Shown here: positions 1 through 5,998 of the stretch, piece after piece | How positions within the stretch are numbered: the stretch's first letter is position 1 | Layout: every line of letters begins with the position of its first letter | Assembly: GCA_038251625.1 (NCBI GenBank) | Contig: JBBSBE010000140.1 | Coordinates: forward strand, 1 to 9,626 | Reading direction: 5' to 3' | From: JBBQXK01 sp038251625 | GTDB taxonomy: Bacteria > Pseudomonadota > Alphaproteobacteria > Rhodobacterales > Rhodobacteraceae | DNA length: 9,626 bases | The notes under the pieces: model-generated | The model's database searches: none | Seen by the model: the letters and a program-made list of their open reading frames with translations, nothing else | What the model was told of the DNA's origin: nothing | Position numbers and translations under genes: made by a program

Positions 1-1001
1 AAGACCTGTTCCTTGTCTTCCTGCATGTCTTTGGAATAGGTCAGCGGCAACCCCTTCATCACCGTGAAAAGCGCCACATTGGCCCCGAGGATGCGCCCCA
101 GCTTGGCCCGCAGCAACTCTGCCGCGTCGGGGTTCTTCTTCTGCGGCATGATGCTGCTGCCGGTCGTCCAGCGATCACTGAGCCGCACAAAGCGGAACTG
201 CGCCGATGACCAGATCACCAGCTCTTCGGCAAAGCGCGACAGATGCATCGCACAGATCGACGCCGCCCCCAGAAACTCCAGCGCGAAATCCCGGTCACTG
301 ACGCTGTCGAGGCTGTTGGCCGTGGGCCTGTCGAAGCCCAGCGCCCTGGCCGTCATCTCGCGGTCGATGGGAAAGGATGTACCCGCCAAGGCGGCGGCCC
401 CCAGCGGGCATTCGTTCATCCGCGCCCGGGCATCGGCAAAGCGCCCCCGGTCGCGGTTCAGCATCTCCACATAGGCCAGCATATGGTGCCCCCATGTCAC
501 CGGCTGCGCGGTCTGCAGATGCGTGAAGCCCGGCATCACCCAATCCGCCCCCGCTTCCGCCTGCGCCACGAACGCGCGCATCAGCGCCTCGATCTCCTGA
601 ATGGCGGCGTCGCACTGGTCGCGCACCCAAAGCCGGAAATCGACGGCCACCTGATCGTTGCGGCTGCGGCCTGTGTGCAGCCGCCCTGCAGGCTCGCCGA
701 TGATCTCTTTCAGCCGGGCCTCCACGTTCATGTGGATATCCTCAAGCTCGACCCTGAACGGGAACGTACCCCCCTCGATCTCTGACAACACCGTGAGAAG
801 GCCTTCCCCGATGGCCGCCGCATCGCTATCGCTGAGGATGCCCGTGGCCGCCAGCATCGCGGCATGGGCACGGCTGCCCGCGATATCCTGCGCGGCCAGA
901 CGACGGTCAAACCCGATGGAGGCGTTGATGGCTTGCATGATGGCATCCGGCCCGGCGGCGAAGCGCCCGCCCCACATGGCATTGGCAGAGGTGTCGGTCA
1001 T
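1..1001 (-). CDS. argH: Argininosuccinate lyase, 3' end cut by window edge
   Basis: ArgH splits argininosuccinate into arginine and fumarate, the last step of arginine synthesis, as a cytoplasmic homotetramer. The ATG lies at 1001-999, behind an AAAAGG stretch that can serve as ribosome binding site; 333 complete codons are visible of a protein usually about 460 residues long, so the C-terminal quarter is missing. Seen in order: the N-terminal MWGGRF motif of the family, LHTGRSRNDQV (substrate loop), GFTHLQTAQP with the Thr-His pair, and the fumarase/aspartase superfamily signature GSSMMPQKKNPD near 124-163, which carries the catalytic loop serine. All key motifs look intact. The start overlaps the start of the divergent TlpA-like gene, so the argH promoter must lie inside that gene. 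The identification is secure from motifs; the missing end cannot be judged. Confidence 0.97.
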   Translation of the reverse strand, partial: MTDTSANAMWGGRFAAGPDAIMQAINASIGFDRRLAAQDIAGSRAHAAMLAATGILSDSDAAAIGEGLLTVLSEIEGGTFPFRVELEDIHMNVEARLKEIIGEPAGRLHTGRSRNDQVAVDFRLWVRDQCDAAIQEIEALMRAFVAQAEAGADWVMPGFTHLQTAQPVTWGHHMLAYVEMLNRDRGRFADARARMNECPLGAAALAGTSFPIDREMTARALGFDRPTANSLDSVSDRDFALEFLGAASICAMHLSRFAEELVIWSSAQFRFVRLSDRWTTGSSIMPQKKNPDAAELLRAKLGRILGANVALFTVMKGLPLTYSKDMQEDKEQV

Positions 1002-1554
1002 CGGTCGGGCCTTTTCGTTTCTCGGGGTCGCGATCCTCTACACCGCGCTTGCGCTTACCGCAAACCCGGCCCGCGCCGATCTGGCCGCGGCAGAGGCGGC
1101 AAAGGCGGGGGATATGCGCAAACTGGTGCTGCACGCCGCGCCAAAGCCGCTGCCCGATGCAACCATCGTCGGCATGGATGATGCCCCGCGCAGCCTTGCC
1201 GAATGGCAGGGGCGGTGGGTGGTGGTGAATTTCTGGGCCACATGGTGCGCGCCCTGCCGCAAGGAAATGCCCACGCTCGATGCGCTGGCGGCCAGCGGCC
1301 AGCCGGTGGTGATCGTTGCCGCAGGCCGTAACCCGGTGCCCGCGATCGAGCGGTTTCTCAGCGAAACGGGCATCGCCCATGTGGCCCCGTTGCGCGATCC
1401 CAAGACCGAACTTGCGCGCCCTCTTGGCATCCTCGGCCTGCCGGCAACGCTGATCGTGAACCCTGAAGGTCAGGAGGTGGGGCGCCTGATCGGCGATGCC
1501 GACTGGTCAACGCCCGAGGCCAAGGCCGTGCTCGCGGCACTCGCGGCGCCTTAA
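991..1554 (+). CDS. TlpA-like periplasmic thioredoxin (thiol-disulfide oxidoreductase)
   Basis: A 187-residue secreted or membrane-anchored thioredoxin-fold protein. Residues 1-29 form a signal peptide or uncleaved anchor: R6, a hydrophobic run with YTALAL, then ANPARA before D30. The thioredoxin domain follows from about residue 50, with VVNFWATWCAPCRKEMP containing the redox CxxC (C86, C89) and GLPATLIV with the cis-proline. TlpA/ResA-type proteins reduce specific periplasmic disulfides, often during cytochrome c or oxidase maturation; the substrate here is not shown by the sequence. GTG at 991 was chosen because it gives the cleanest signal peptide; an in-frame ATG at 976 is the alternative and neither has a good ribosome binding site. 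Either start overlaps the divergent argH start. The TAA stop (1552-1554) interlocks with the lpxK stop. An open reading frame extends upstream to 658 but runs through argH and is not real. Confidence 0.9.
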   Translation: MSVIGRAFSFLGVAILYTALALTANPARADLAAAEAAKAGDMRKLVLHAAPKPLPDATIVGMDDAPRSLAEWQGRWVVVNFWATWCAPCRKEMPTLDALAASGQPVVIVAAGRNPVPAIERFLSETGIAHVAPLRDPKTELARPLGILGLPATLIVNPEGQEVGRLIGDADWSTPEAKAVLAALAAP

Positions 1555-2534
1555 AAGGCCAGCTTGTCCAAAGCGGCGTCTAGCAGCGCCCAATCGTCCA
1601 GCCTCAGGCGGACCGGCAGGGTCAGCACCTGCGCCCGCCACGCAGGCGGCAGGCGCATGGCATCCTTTTCGGTCGTCACAAGCTGCGCGTTCAGCGACGC
1701 GGCCTCTTGCGCCAGCCGGGCCATCAGCGTGTCGCCCAGTGGTTGGTGATCGTCAAGCGCCACGGCGCGGGCGATCTCGGCACCCTCGGCGGCGAGGGTG
1801 GCAAAGAACTTTCCGGGCTGTCCGATGCCTGCAAAGGCCAGCGCGCGCAGCCCGTGCCAATCCATGCCCGTGGCCAGTGGCGCAAGCTGCCCCCTCAGAT
1901 GCGGCAGCGATACCGGCCAACGCCGGGCAAAGGCCGCCTGCGCCTCTGCCCCGCCGATGGTCAGCAACAGATCGGCCCGCGCCAGCCCCGCAGCCACCGG
2001 TTCGCGCAACGGCCCCGCAGGCAGGCAGCGCCCGTTGCCAAAGCCCTGCGCGGCATCAGCCACCACCAACGACAGCGCCTTTACCACGCCCGGGTTCTGA
2101 AACCCGTCATCCAGCAGGATCGCCCGTGCCCCGGCGCCCTCCGCCGCGCGCACGCCCGCCGCCCTGTCATTGGCCACCCAGACCGGCGCAAACGCCGACA
2201 GCAACAGCGGCTCATCCCCCGCTTCGGCAGCGCTCTGCCGCGTCTCTTCCACCCGCACGGGGCCGGCCAGGCTGCCGCCATAGCCACGGCTGACGACGTG
2301 CGCGGGCACCCCCCGCGCCGCCAGCCGTTCAATCAGCGCGATGACCGTGGGGGTCTTGCCCGTCCCGCCGAGGCTGAGGTTGCCCACACAGATCACCGGC
2401 ACGCCAGCCAAGTAGCCCGGCGCACGCAACCGCCGCGCGGTGGCAGCACCATAAAGCGCGCCCACAGGCGCCAGGAGGCGGGCCAGCGGTGACGGACGGT
2501 CGGGCGAAGTGAACCAGAAGGCAGGCGGGCGCAT
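1551..2534 (-). CDS. lpxK: Tetraacyldisaccharide 4'-kinase (lipid A 4'-kinase)
   Basis: LpxK phosphorylates the 4' position of the tetraacyldisaccharide-1-phosphate lipid A precursor with ATP, on the cytoplasmic face of the inner membrane. The 327-residue product matches the family length. Visible motifs: an N-terminal FWF segment, the P-loop GNLSLGGTGKTPT (51-63), LLDDGFQN with the paired aspartates (the family often has H in place of N), LPAGPLREP, FAGIGQPGKFF, ALDDHQPL keeping one histidine, and VTTEKDAMRLP. The ATG shares one base with the TGA of the upstream glycosyltransferase gene (TGATG), which indicates translational coupling; a longer frame to 2615 lies inside that gene. A GGGGGTG run precedes the start. 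Its stop shares TTAA with the convergent TlpA-like gene. The call is firm from the motifs and LPS context. Confidence 0.95.
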   Translation of the reverse strand: MRPPAFWFTSPDRPSPLARLLAPVGALYGAATARRLRAPGYLAGVPVICVGNLSLGGTGKTPTVIALIERLAARGVPAHVVSRGYGGSLAGPVRVEETRQSAAEAGDEPLLLSAFAPVWVANDRAAGVRAAEGAGARAILLDDGFQNPGVVKALSLVVADAAQGFGNGRCLPAGPLREPVAAGLARADLLLTIGGAEAQAAFARRWPVSLPHLRGQLAPLATGMDWHGLRALAFAGIGQPGKFFATLAAEGAEIARAVALDDHQPLGDTLMARLAQEAASLNAQLVTTEKDAMRLPPAWRAQVLTLPVRLRLDDWALLDAALDKLAF

Positions 2535-3727
2535 CACGGCACCCCCGGCATGGCATCCTGTATCAGGCGCATCACGTGTTCGGTCACTTCCGCCCCTTCC
2601 GAGGTTACGGCCCATGCCGCCTGCGCATAGCGCGCGGCCCGGTCGGGCGCCACCAACTCGCCCAGCGCATCCGCCAGATCGGCCCCCGACCCCACCAGGG
2701 CGGTGGCCTGCGCCGCGGCAAGCCGCCCGACGGTCGCGCCATAATCGCCCGCGCGGGGGCCGTGGATGATCGTCGATCCCAGCGCCGCCGGACAGGATGG
2801 ATCAAGCCGCGCGCCACCCGCCGTCAGGCTGCCACCAAGATAGGTGATCGGTGCCAGCCGCAGCCAGAGGCCCAGCTCGCTGGCATCCACCAGATAGACC
2901 TGCACCTCATCCTCTGGCTCTTCCTCCAGCGACCGGCGCGCAACCGTCCACCCTTCCACCTCGGCCATCTTTTCGGCGATGGGGGCGGCGCGGGCGGGGT
3001 CTTCCGGGGCCAGGATCAGCAGCATCCGGTGCGCCAGCCGCAACGCGCCGCGATGGGCGCTCGTCACAATCGCTTCTTCCGCTTCGGGCGGCAGGGCGGC
3101 AAACCAGACCGGCCGGGTGGTCAGCAACCGGGCCAGTGCCGCACGCTCCGCCTCAAGGCAGGGCAGGGCGGCACTTGGATGTTCCATCCGGCCCGGCGCC
3201 TCGATCTGTGCCACAGCGGCGCCAGCGCGGCGGAAATCGCGCGCGGCCGGTTCGTCCACCGGCAGGATTGCACGGAACGCGCCAAGGGTCGTGCGCATCA
3301 GCCCCGGCCACCATCCGATGCGTCCGGGCGGAAAACGGGGCGCGCGCCCCTCTACCAGAAACATCGGGACACCGCGCTCTGCCGCTTCACGGATCAGCAG
3401 CGGGCGCAATTCGCCCCCGGCCTGCACCGCCACATCGGGCATCCAGTGATCCAGAAACGCCCCCACCGCGCCTGGCGTTTCGGCCGGCGTGGCATCGCAA
3501 AGCGTGCCCTTGGGCATCGGCGCTCCGTCCGCGCCCGTGATCAGAACGACAACACCCGCCTGCGCGCCCAGCCGCTGCGCCAGCGAAGACATCGCCCGCG
3601 CAGCCTCCGGCCCCGGCGCATGCAGCCACACCAGCCGCCGGGGCGGGCGCGCCGCACGCGGCGGTGGCGGGTCATCCGGGGCGGAAAGGCCCAGCTTGTA
3701 AAGGCTGAGGCCAAGGGACCACGTCAT
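2534..3727 (-). CDS. KdtA/WaaA-family glycosyltransferase with degenerate active-site motifs
   Basis: KdtA (WaaA) transfers Kdo from CMP-Kdo to lipid IVA. This 397-residue protein has the same overall plan: an N-terminal LVWLHA segment (32-37), a linker, a C-terminal half with MLLILA (235-240), VYLVDASELGLWLRLA and TYLGGSL (277-301), and AALG followed by HGPRAGDY (314-329). Together with its position beside lpxK this supports the family. Many signature residues differ from the E. coli enzyme as I recall it: SVGE becomes PGPE (E41, needing a one-residue shift), ETELWPN becomes GGELRPL, STHEGEE becomes LPPEAEE, PRHPER becomes PEDPAR, and NPLE becomes DPSC (C312). The N-terminal hydrophobic anchor is weak. 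It may be a lineage-specific paralogue with another sugar or acceptor, an inactive partner, or a diverged Kdo transferase, so no gene symbol is given. ATG 3727 lies 13 nt after the DUF4170 stop; the frame extending to 3835 overlaps DUF4170. Confidence 0.8.
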   Translation of the reverse strand: MTWSLGLSLYKLGLSAPDDPPPPRAARPPRRLVWLHAPGPEAARAMSSLAQRLGAQAGVVVLITGADGAPMPKGTLCDATPAETPGAVGAFLDHWMPDVAVQAGGELRPLLIREAAERGVPMFLVEGRAPRFPPGRIGWWPGLMRTTLGAFRAILPVDEPAARDFRRAGAAVAQIEAPGRMEHPSAALPCLEAERAALARLLTTRPVWFAALPPEAEEAIVTSAHRGALRLAHRMLLILAPEDPARAAPIAEKMAEVEGWTVARRSLEEEPEDEVQVYLVDASELGLWLRLAPITYLGGSLTAGGARLDPSCPAALGSTIIHGPRAGDYGATVGRLAAAQATALVGSGADLADALGELVAPDRAARYAQAAWAVTSEGAEVTEHVMRLIQDAMPGVP

Positions 3728-3740
3728 CCCATGCGGGGCG

Positions 3741-3986
3741 TCAGGCGCCCAACTCTTCTGTCGGCGAGGCGGGCTGTGCCTCATCGCGCAGGCGGTGGAT
3801 GTGGGCAATGAAATAGCGCATGTGCGCATCGTCAACCGTGCGCTGCGCCTCGGCCTTCCAGGCGGAATGGGCGGCAGCGAAATTGGGGAACATGCCCACG
3901 ATATGGATCTTCTCGGGGTCCTTGAACACGGTGCCCGTCGGGCTCACGAGTTCGCCACCAAAGACAAGGTGCAGGCGCTGGGTCAT
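3741..3986 (-). CDS. DUF4170 family protein
   Basis: A small cytoplasmic protein of 81 residues with no signal peptide or membrane segment. The start MTQRLHLVFGGELVSP, the central IHIVGMFPNFAAAHSAWKAE and the following MRYFIAHIHRL match what I know of DUF4170, a family widespread in alphaproteobacteria with no assigned function. The ATG is preceded by GGAG at nine bases. It is the first gene of the cluster with the KdtA-like glycosyltransferase (13-nt gap) and lpxK (1-nt overlap), so a role tied to lipid A or LPS assembly is plausible by association only. The C-terminal tail (QPASPTEELGA) looks unstructured. Confidence 0.88.
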   Translation of the reverse strand: MTQRLHLVFGGELVSPTGTVFKDPEKIHIVGMFPNFAAAHSAWKAEAQRTVDDAHMRYFIAHIHRLRDEAQPASPTEELGA

Positions 3987-4022
3987 GGGGGGAAGCTCCG
4001 ATAGCGCAGTTTCAAAGGCGTG

Positions 4023-4040
4023 GCCAGCGTAACCGCTGGC
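4023..4040 (-). terminator. Hairpin between the LacI-type gene and the DUF4170 cluster
   Basis: A perfect 7-bp inverted repeat (GCCAGCG and CGCTGGC) with a 4-base loop starts nine bases after the stop of the LacI-type gene. In the minus-strand transcript it is followed by CACGCCTTTGAAA, with no real U-run, so it is at best a weak intrinsic terminator; a processing or stability hairpin is the alternative. It separates the regulator from the DUF4170-glycosyltransferase-lpxK cluster. Confidence 0.4.
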
Positions 4041-4049
4041 ACGGTCGGG

Positions 4050-5069
4050 TCAAGCGGTGCGGATCGTATCACCCCGTTGCAGAACGGGGCTCAGTTCCAC
4101 AACTTTCGCGCCAGTGTGCCGCCCCGCCACGATATCGGCCGCCACCTGCCCGATCTGGCGGCGGCAGGCATCCATCGTCGCCAGCCGCCGTGGCAGCCCG
4201 TCCAGCAGTTCCACCCCGTTGAACCCGGCAAGCCCGATGGCACCCGGCACGTCCAGCCCCTGCTCCAGACACCAGAGCAGCCCCCCGGCCCCGATCATGT
4301 CGTTCGAGTAATACAGGAAATCAAGGTCAGGGTGACGCGCGAGTATGGCTTCCGTCATCTCGCGGCCCTTGAGCAGCGCCGATCCCCCGGAATAATGCTC
4401 GCGGTCGGCAAAGCCGAGGCCCGCCTCACGCAGCACAGCCTCGAACCCGGCCATCCGTTTGCGCGCTCGGTGGTCGTGCGGCATCATCGTGCCCAATCCC
4501 CCGATCCGCCGGTATCCTGCGGCCACGATCGCCTCGGCCATCTGGCGGCCTGCCCGGGCGTGGCTGATGCCCACCGCCGCATCCACCGGATCGCCATCCA
4601 CATCCATGATCTCGACAATGGGGATCCCTGCGTTGCGCAGCATCGCGCGGGCCGGCGCCGAATGTTCCAGCCCGGCCAAGATCACCCCGGACGGGCGCCA
4701 CGACAGCATCTCGTAGAGCACCGTCTCTTCGCGCTCGGGCGAATAGTTCGTCACGCCCACCACGGGCTGCAGGCCCGTCCCCTCCAACTGGTCGGATATG
4801 CCCGCAAGCACCTCGGGGAAAACCATGTTTGCCAGCGACGGGATGATGACCGCCACAAGGTTCACCCGCTGGCTGGCCAGCGCACCGGCTATCTTGTTCG
4901 GCACGTAGCCAAGCTCGCGGGCGGCCGCCAGCACCCTGTCGCGCGTGGTCTGCGACACGTCCCCCCGGTTCCGCAGCACCCGGCTGACGGTCATTTCGCT
5001 GACGCCCGACGCTTCGGACACGTCACGCAGCGTAAGGTTGCGGTGGGGCGGCGGCAGATGGCTGGTCAC
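4050..5069 (-). CDS. LacI-family transcriptional regulator, GntR (gluconate repressor)-like
   Basis: A 339-residue DNA-binding regulator of normal LacI-family length. The N-terminal helix-turn-helix (about 12-35) reads LTLRDVSEASGVSEMTVSRVLRN, followed by a second helix with AARELGYVPNKIAGALAS at the hinge and then a periplasmic-binding-protein-like sensor domain. The sensor resembles E. coli GntR in several places: IPSLANMVFPEVLAGI, EMLSW with GVILAG, and AGIPIVEIMD. This suggests a sugar acid or similar effector, but no transport or catabolic gene for one lies nearby, so the ligand is unknown. The start is GTG (5069); the first in-frame ATG beyond it would break the HTH. A promoter and a partly palindromic operator lie about 40-65 bp upstream, pointing to self-repression. 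A hairpin follows the stop. Confidence 0.92.
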   Translation of the reverse strand: MTSHLPPPHRNLTLRDVSEASGVSEMTVSRVLRNRGDVSQTTRDRVLAAARELGYVPNKIAGALASQRVNLVAVIIPSLANMVFPEVLAGISDQLEGTGLQPVVGVTNYSPEREETVLYEMLSWRPSGVILAGLEHSAPARAMLRNAGIPIVEIMDVDGDPVDAAVGISHARAGRQMAEAIVAAGYRRIGGLGTMMPHDHRARKRMAGFEAVLREAGLGFADREHYSGGSALLKGREMTEAILARHPDLDFLYYSNDMIGAGGLLWCLEQGLDVPGAIGLAGFNGVELLDGLPRRLATMDACRRQIGQVAADIVAGRHTGAKVVELSPVLQRGDTIRTA

Positions 5070-5105
5070 GGGTGAGGCGATCCTCGCTTGCGGGGCCTGG
5101 CCCCA

Positions 5106-5134
5106 GTGTTAGCGCTGAAACCCGCCGCTGTCCA
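5106..5134 (-). promoter_or_regulatory. Candidate promoter of the LacI-type regulator
   Basis: On the minus strand TGGACA (5134-5129) is five of six to the -35 consensus and is followed, after exactly 17 bases, by TAACAC (5111-5106), a weak -10 matching three of six. Transcription would begin near 5099, giving a leader of about 30 nt that contains the small inverted repeat GGGGCCTGGCCCC (5092-5104). The overlap of the -10 with the candidate operator supports the pairing. Inferred from consensus only. Confidence 0.4.
5107..5120. promoter_or_regulatory. Candidate LacI-family operator (self-regulation)
   Basis: TGTTAGCGCTGAAA is an imperfect palindrome centred on AGCGCT; five of seven base pairs around the centre are symmetric. 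LacI-family operators are typically such 14-20 bp palindromes with a central CG or GC step, and TGTTAGCGCTAACA-like sites are common for the family in alphaproteobacteria. It covers the -10 of the regulator's candidate promoter, 38 bp before the GTG, the expected place for autorepression. Confidence 0.42.
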
Positions 5135-5157
5135 AGCCTGCGTGTGGCGGGAAAAGG

Positions 5158-5186
5158 TTGCGTGGCGGGGCGTTTCGCGCCAGAAG
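5158..5186 (+). promoter_or_regulatory. Possible promoter of the tRNA-Arg gene
   Basis: TTGCGT (5158-5163) and CAGAAG (5181-5186) are separated by 17 bases and end 11 bases before the mature tRNA 5' end, which is sensible geometry for a tRNA promoter. The -10 half is weak (three of six), so this is a placement suggestion only. Confidence 0.25.
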
Positions 5187-5197
5187 AGCGGCGCGCG

Positions 5198-5273
5198 GGC
5201 CTCGTAGCTCAGGGGATAGAGCGGCCGCCTCCTAAGCGGCAGGTCGATGGTTCGAATCCATCCGGGGTCACCA
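5198..5273 (+). tRNA. tRNA-Arg (anticodon CCU, reads AGG)
   Basis: A complete 76-base cloverleaf can be folded. The acceptor stem pairs GGCCTCG with CGGGGTC, including two G-U pairs. The D-arm is GCTC/GAGC, the anticodon stem GCCGC/GCGGC encloses the loop CTCCTAA with CCT at 5231-5233, the variable loop is AGGTC, and the T-arm is GATGG/CCATC around TTCGAAT. The discriminator is A (5270) and the CCA end (5271-5273) is encoded. It decodes AGG, a rare arginine codon in high-GC genomes. Only five bases separate it from the stop codon of the convergent membrane-protein gene. Confidence 0.97.
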
Positions 5274-5278
5274 GCGCA

Positions 5279-5998
5279 TCAGCCCGAAAACCGTTGCCAG
5301 GCCCAGAGCAGCCCGAACAGGATGGGCTGGTGCATGAGGTAGATCGCCAGGCTGTGCCGCCCCGGCCAACCGAGCGGCGCCACCCGCGCCGCGATGCCCG
5401 CAGGCAGCGCCAGCGACCACCCCGCCCGCGTGGCCAGTTGCGCTGCGGCCATGCCCAGCAGGAAGGGCCCGAACCACGGAAACATCGGCACATAATCCAG
5501 CGCCCGTCGCACCTCGGACCCGAGGCCGAGCCACAAGAGCCACGGCCCGTTCAGCCACGCCACGGCAACGGTGTCCCCGATCCAAAGCACCGCCACGCCC
5601 GCAAAGAGCGTAAGCAGCGTGGGCGCGCGCAGAAACACAAGGCCGCAGAGGCTGGAAAGCCAGATTGCATGCAGGATCCCGAAATAGATGAACGTATCGG
5701 GCATGCCATAGGCGGTCGCGATGGTGATTGCCCCGGCCGCTGCCCCGATCATCGCCATGCGCCGCGCGAAGGAAGGCCAGCGTATGCCCCGCCCCTGCGC
5801 CAGCACCAGACTGAACCCCGCCAGCAACAGAAAGCTGCCCGCCACGGTGCGCGCCAGCACGAACCAGACGCCTTCGCGCGTGGTGCCGGGAGGCAGGTAT
5901 CCGAAAAGTTCCAGATCGAAGGTGGCGTGGAACACGACCATCCCCAAGAGAGCCGCAGTGCGCGCAAGGTCCAGCCCCACAAGGCGCTGGCCGGTCAT
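5279..5998 (-). CDS. DUF1624 / heparan-alpha-glucosaminide N-acetyltransferase-like membrane protein
   Basis: A polytopic inner-membrane protein of 239 residues. The N-terminus (RLVGLDLARTAALLGMVVFH, with D10, R13 and H24), the middle YFGILHAIWLSSL and the end GRHSLAIYLMHQPILFGLL are typical of the DUF1624 group named after the human lysosomal N-acetyltransferase HGSNAT, whose relatives transfer acyl groups across membranes. About seven hydrophobic segments can be picked out by eye. The bacterial substrate is unknown; a sugar or envelope polymer is the usual guess. ATG 5998 was chosen because it forms an ATGA overlap with the stop of the upstream phosphoesterase gene; ATG 6010, four codons earlier, is also possible. 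The stop lies five bases from the convergent tRNA-Arg, so no terminator fits between them. Confidence 0.85.
   Translation of the reverse strand: MTGQRLVGLDLARTAALLGMVVFHATFDLELFGYLPPGTTREGVWFVLARTVAGSFLLLAGFSLVLAQGRGIRWPSFARRMAMIGAAAGAITIATAYGMPDTFIYFGILHAIWLSSLCGLVFLRAPTLLTLFAGVAVLWIGDTVAVAWLNGPWLLWLGLGSEVRRALDYVPMFPWFGPFLLGMAAAQLATRAGWSLALPAGIAARVAPLGWPGRHSLAIYLMHQPILFGLLWAWQRFSG

Noticed and set aside
658..990. N-terminal extension of the TlpA-like frame back to an ATG at 658
   Set aside because: It is antisense to conserved argH sequence and would bury the signal peptide inside the protein.
2576..3811. 411-codon open frame on the plus strand opposite the KdtA-like gene
   Set aside because: Arg/Pro/Gln-rich shadow with no recognisable motif; the minus-strand gene explains the codon bias.
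3728..3835. 36-codon N-terminal extension of the KdtA-like frame
   Set aside because: It overlaps the well-supported DUF4170 gene in another frame and adds no family-like sequence.
4020..5075. 351-codon plus-strand frame opposite the LacI-type gene
   Set aside because: His/Arg/Pro-rich translation without domain structure; the HTH and sensor domain on the minus strand are clear.
5198..5273. tRNA-Arg as a mobile-element attachment site
   Set aside because: No integrase is present and no repeat of the tRNA 3' end was seen elsewhere in the window.
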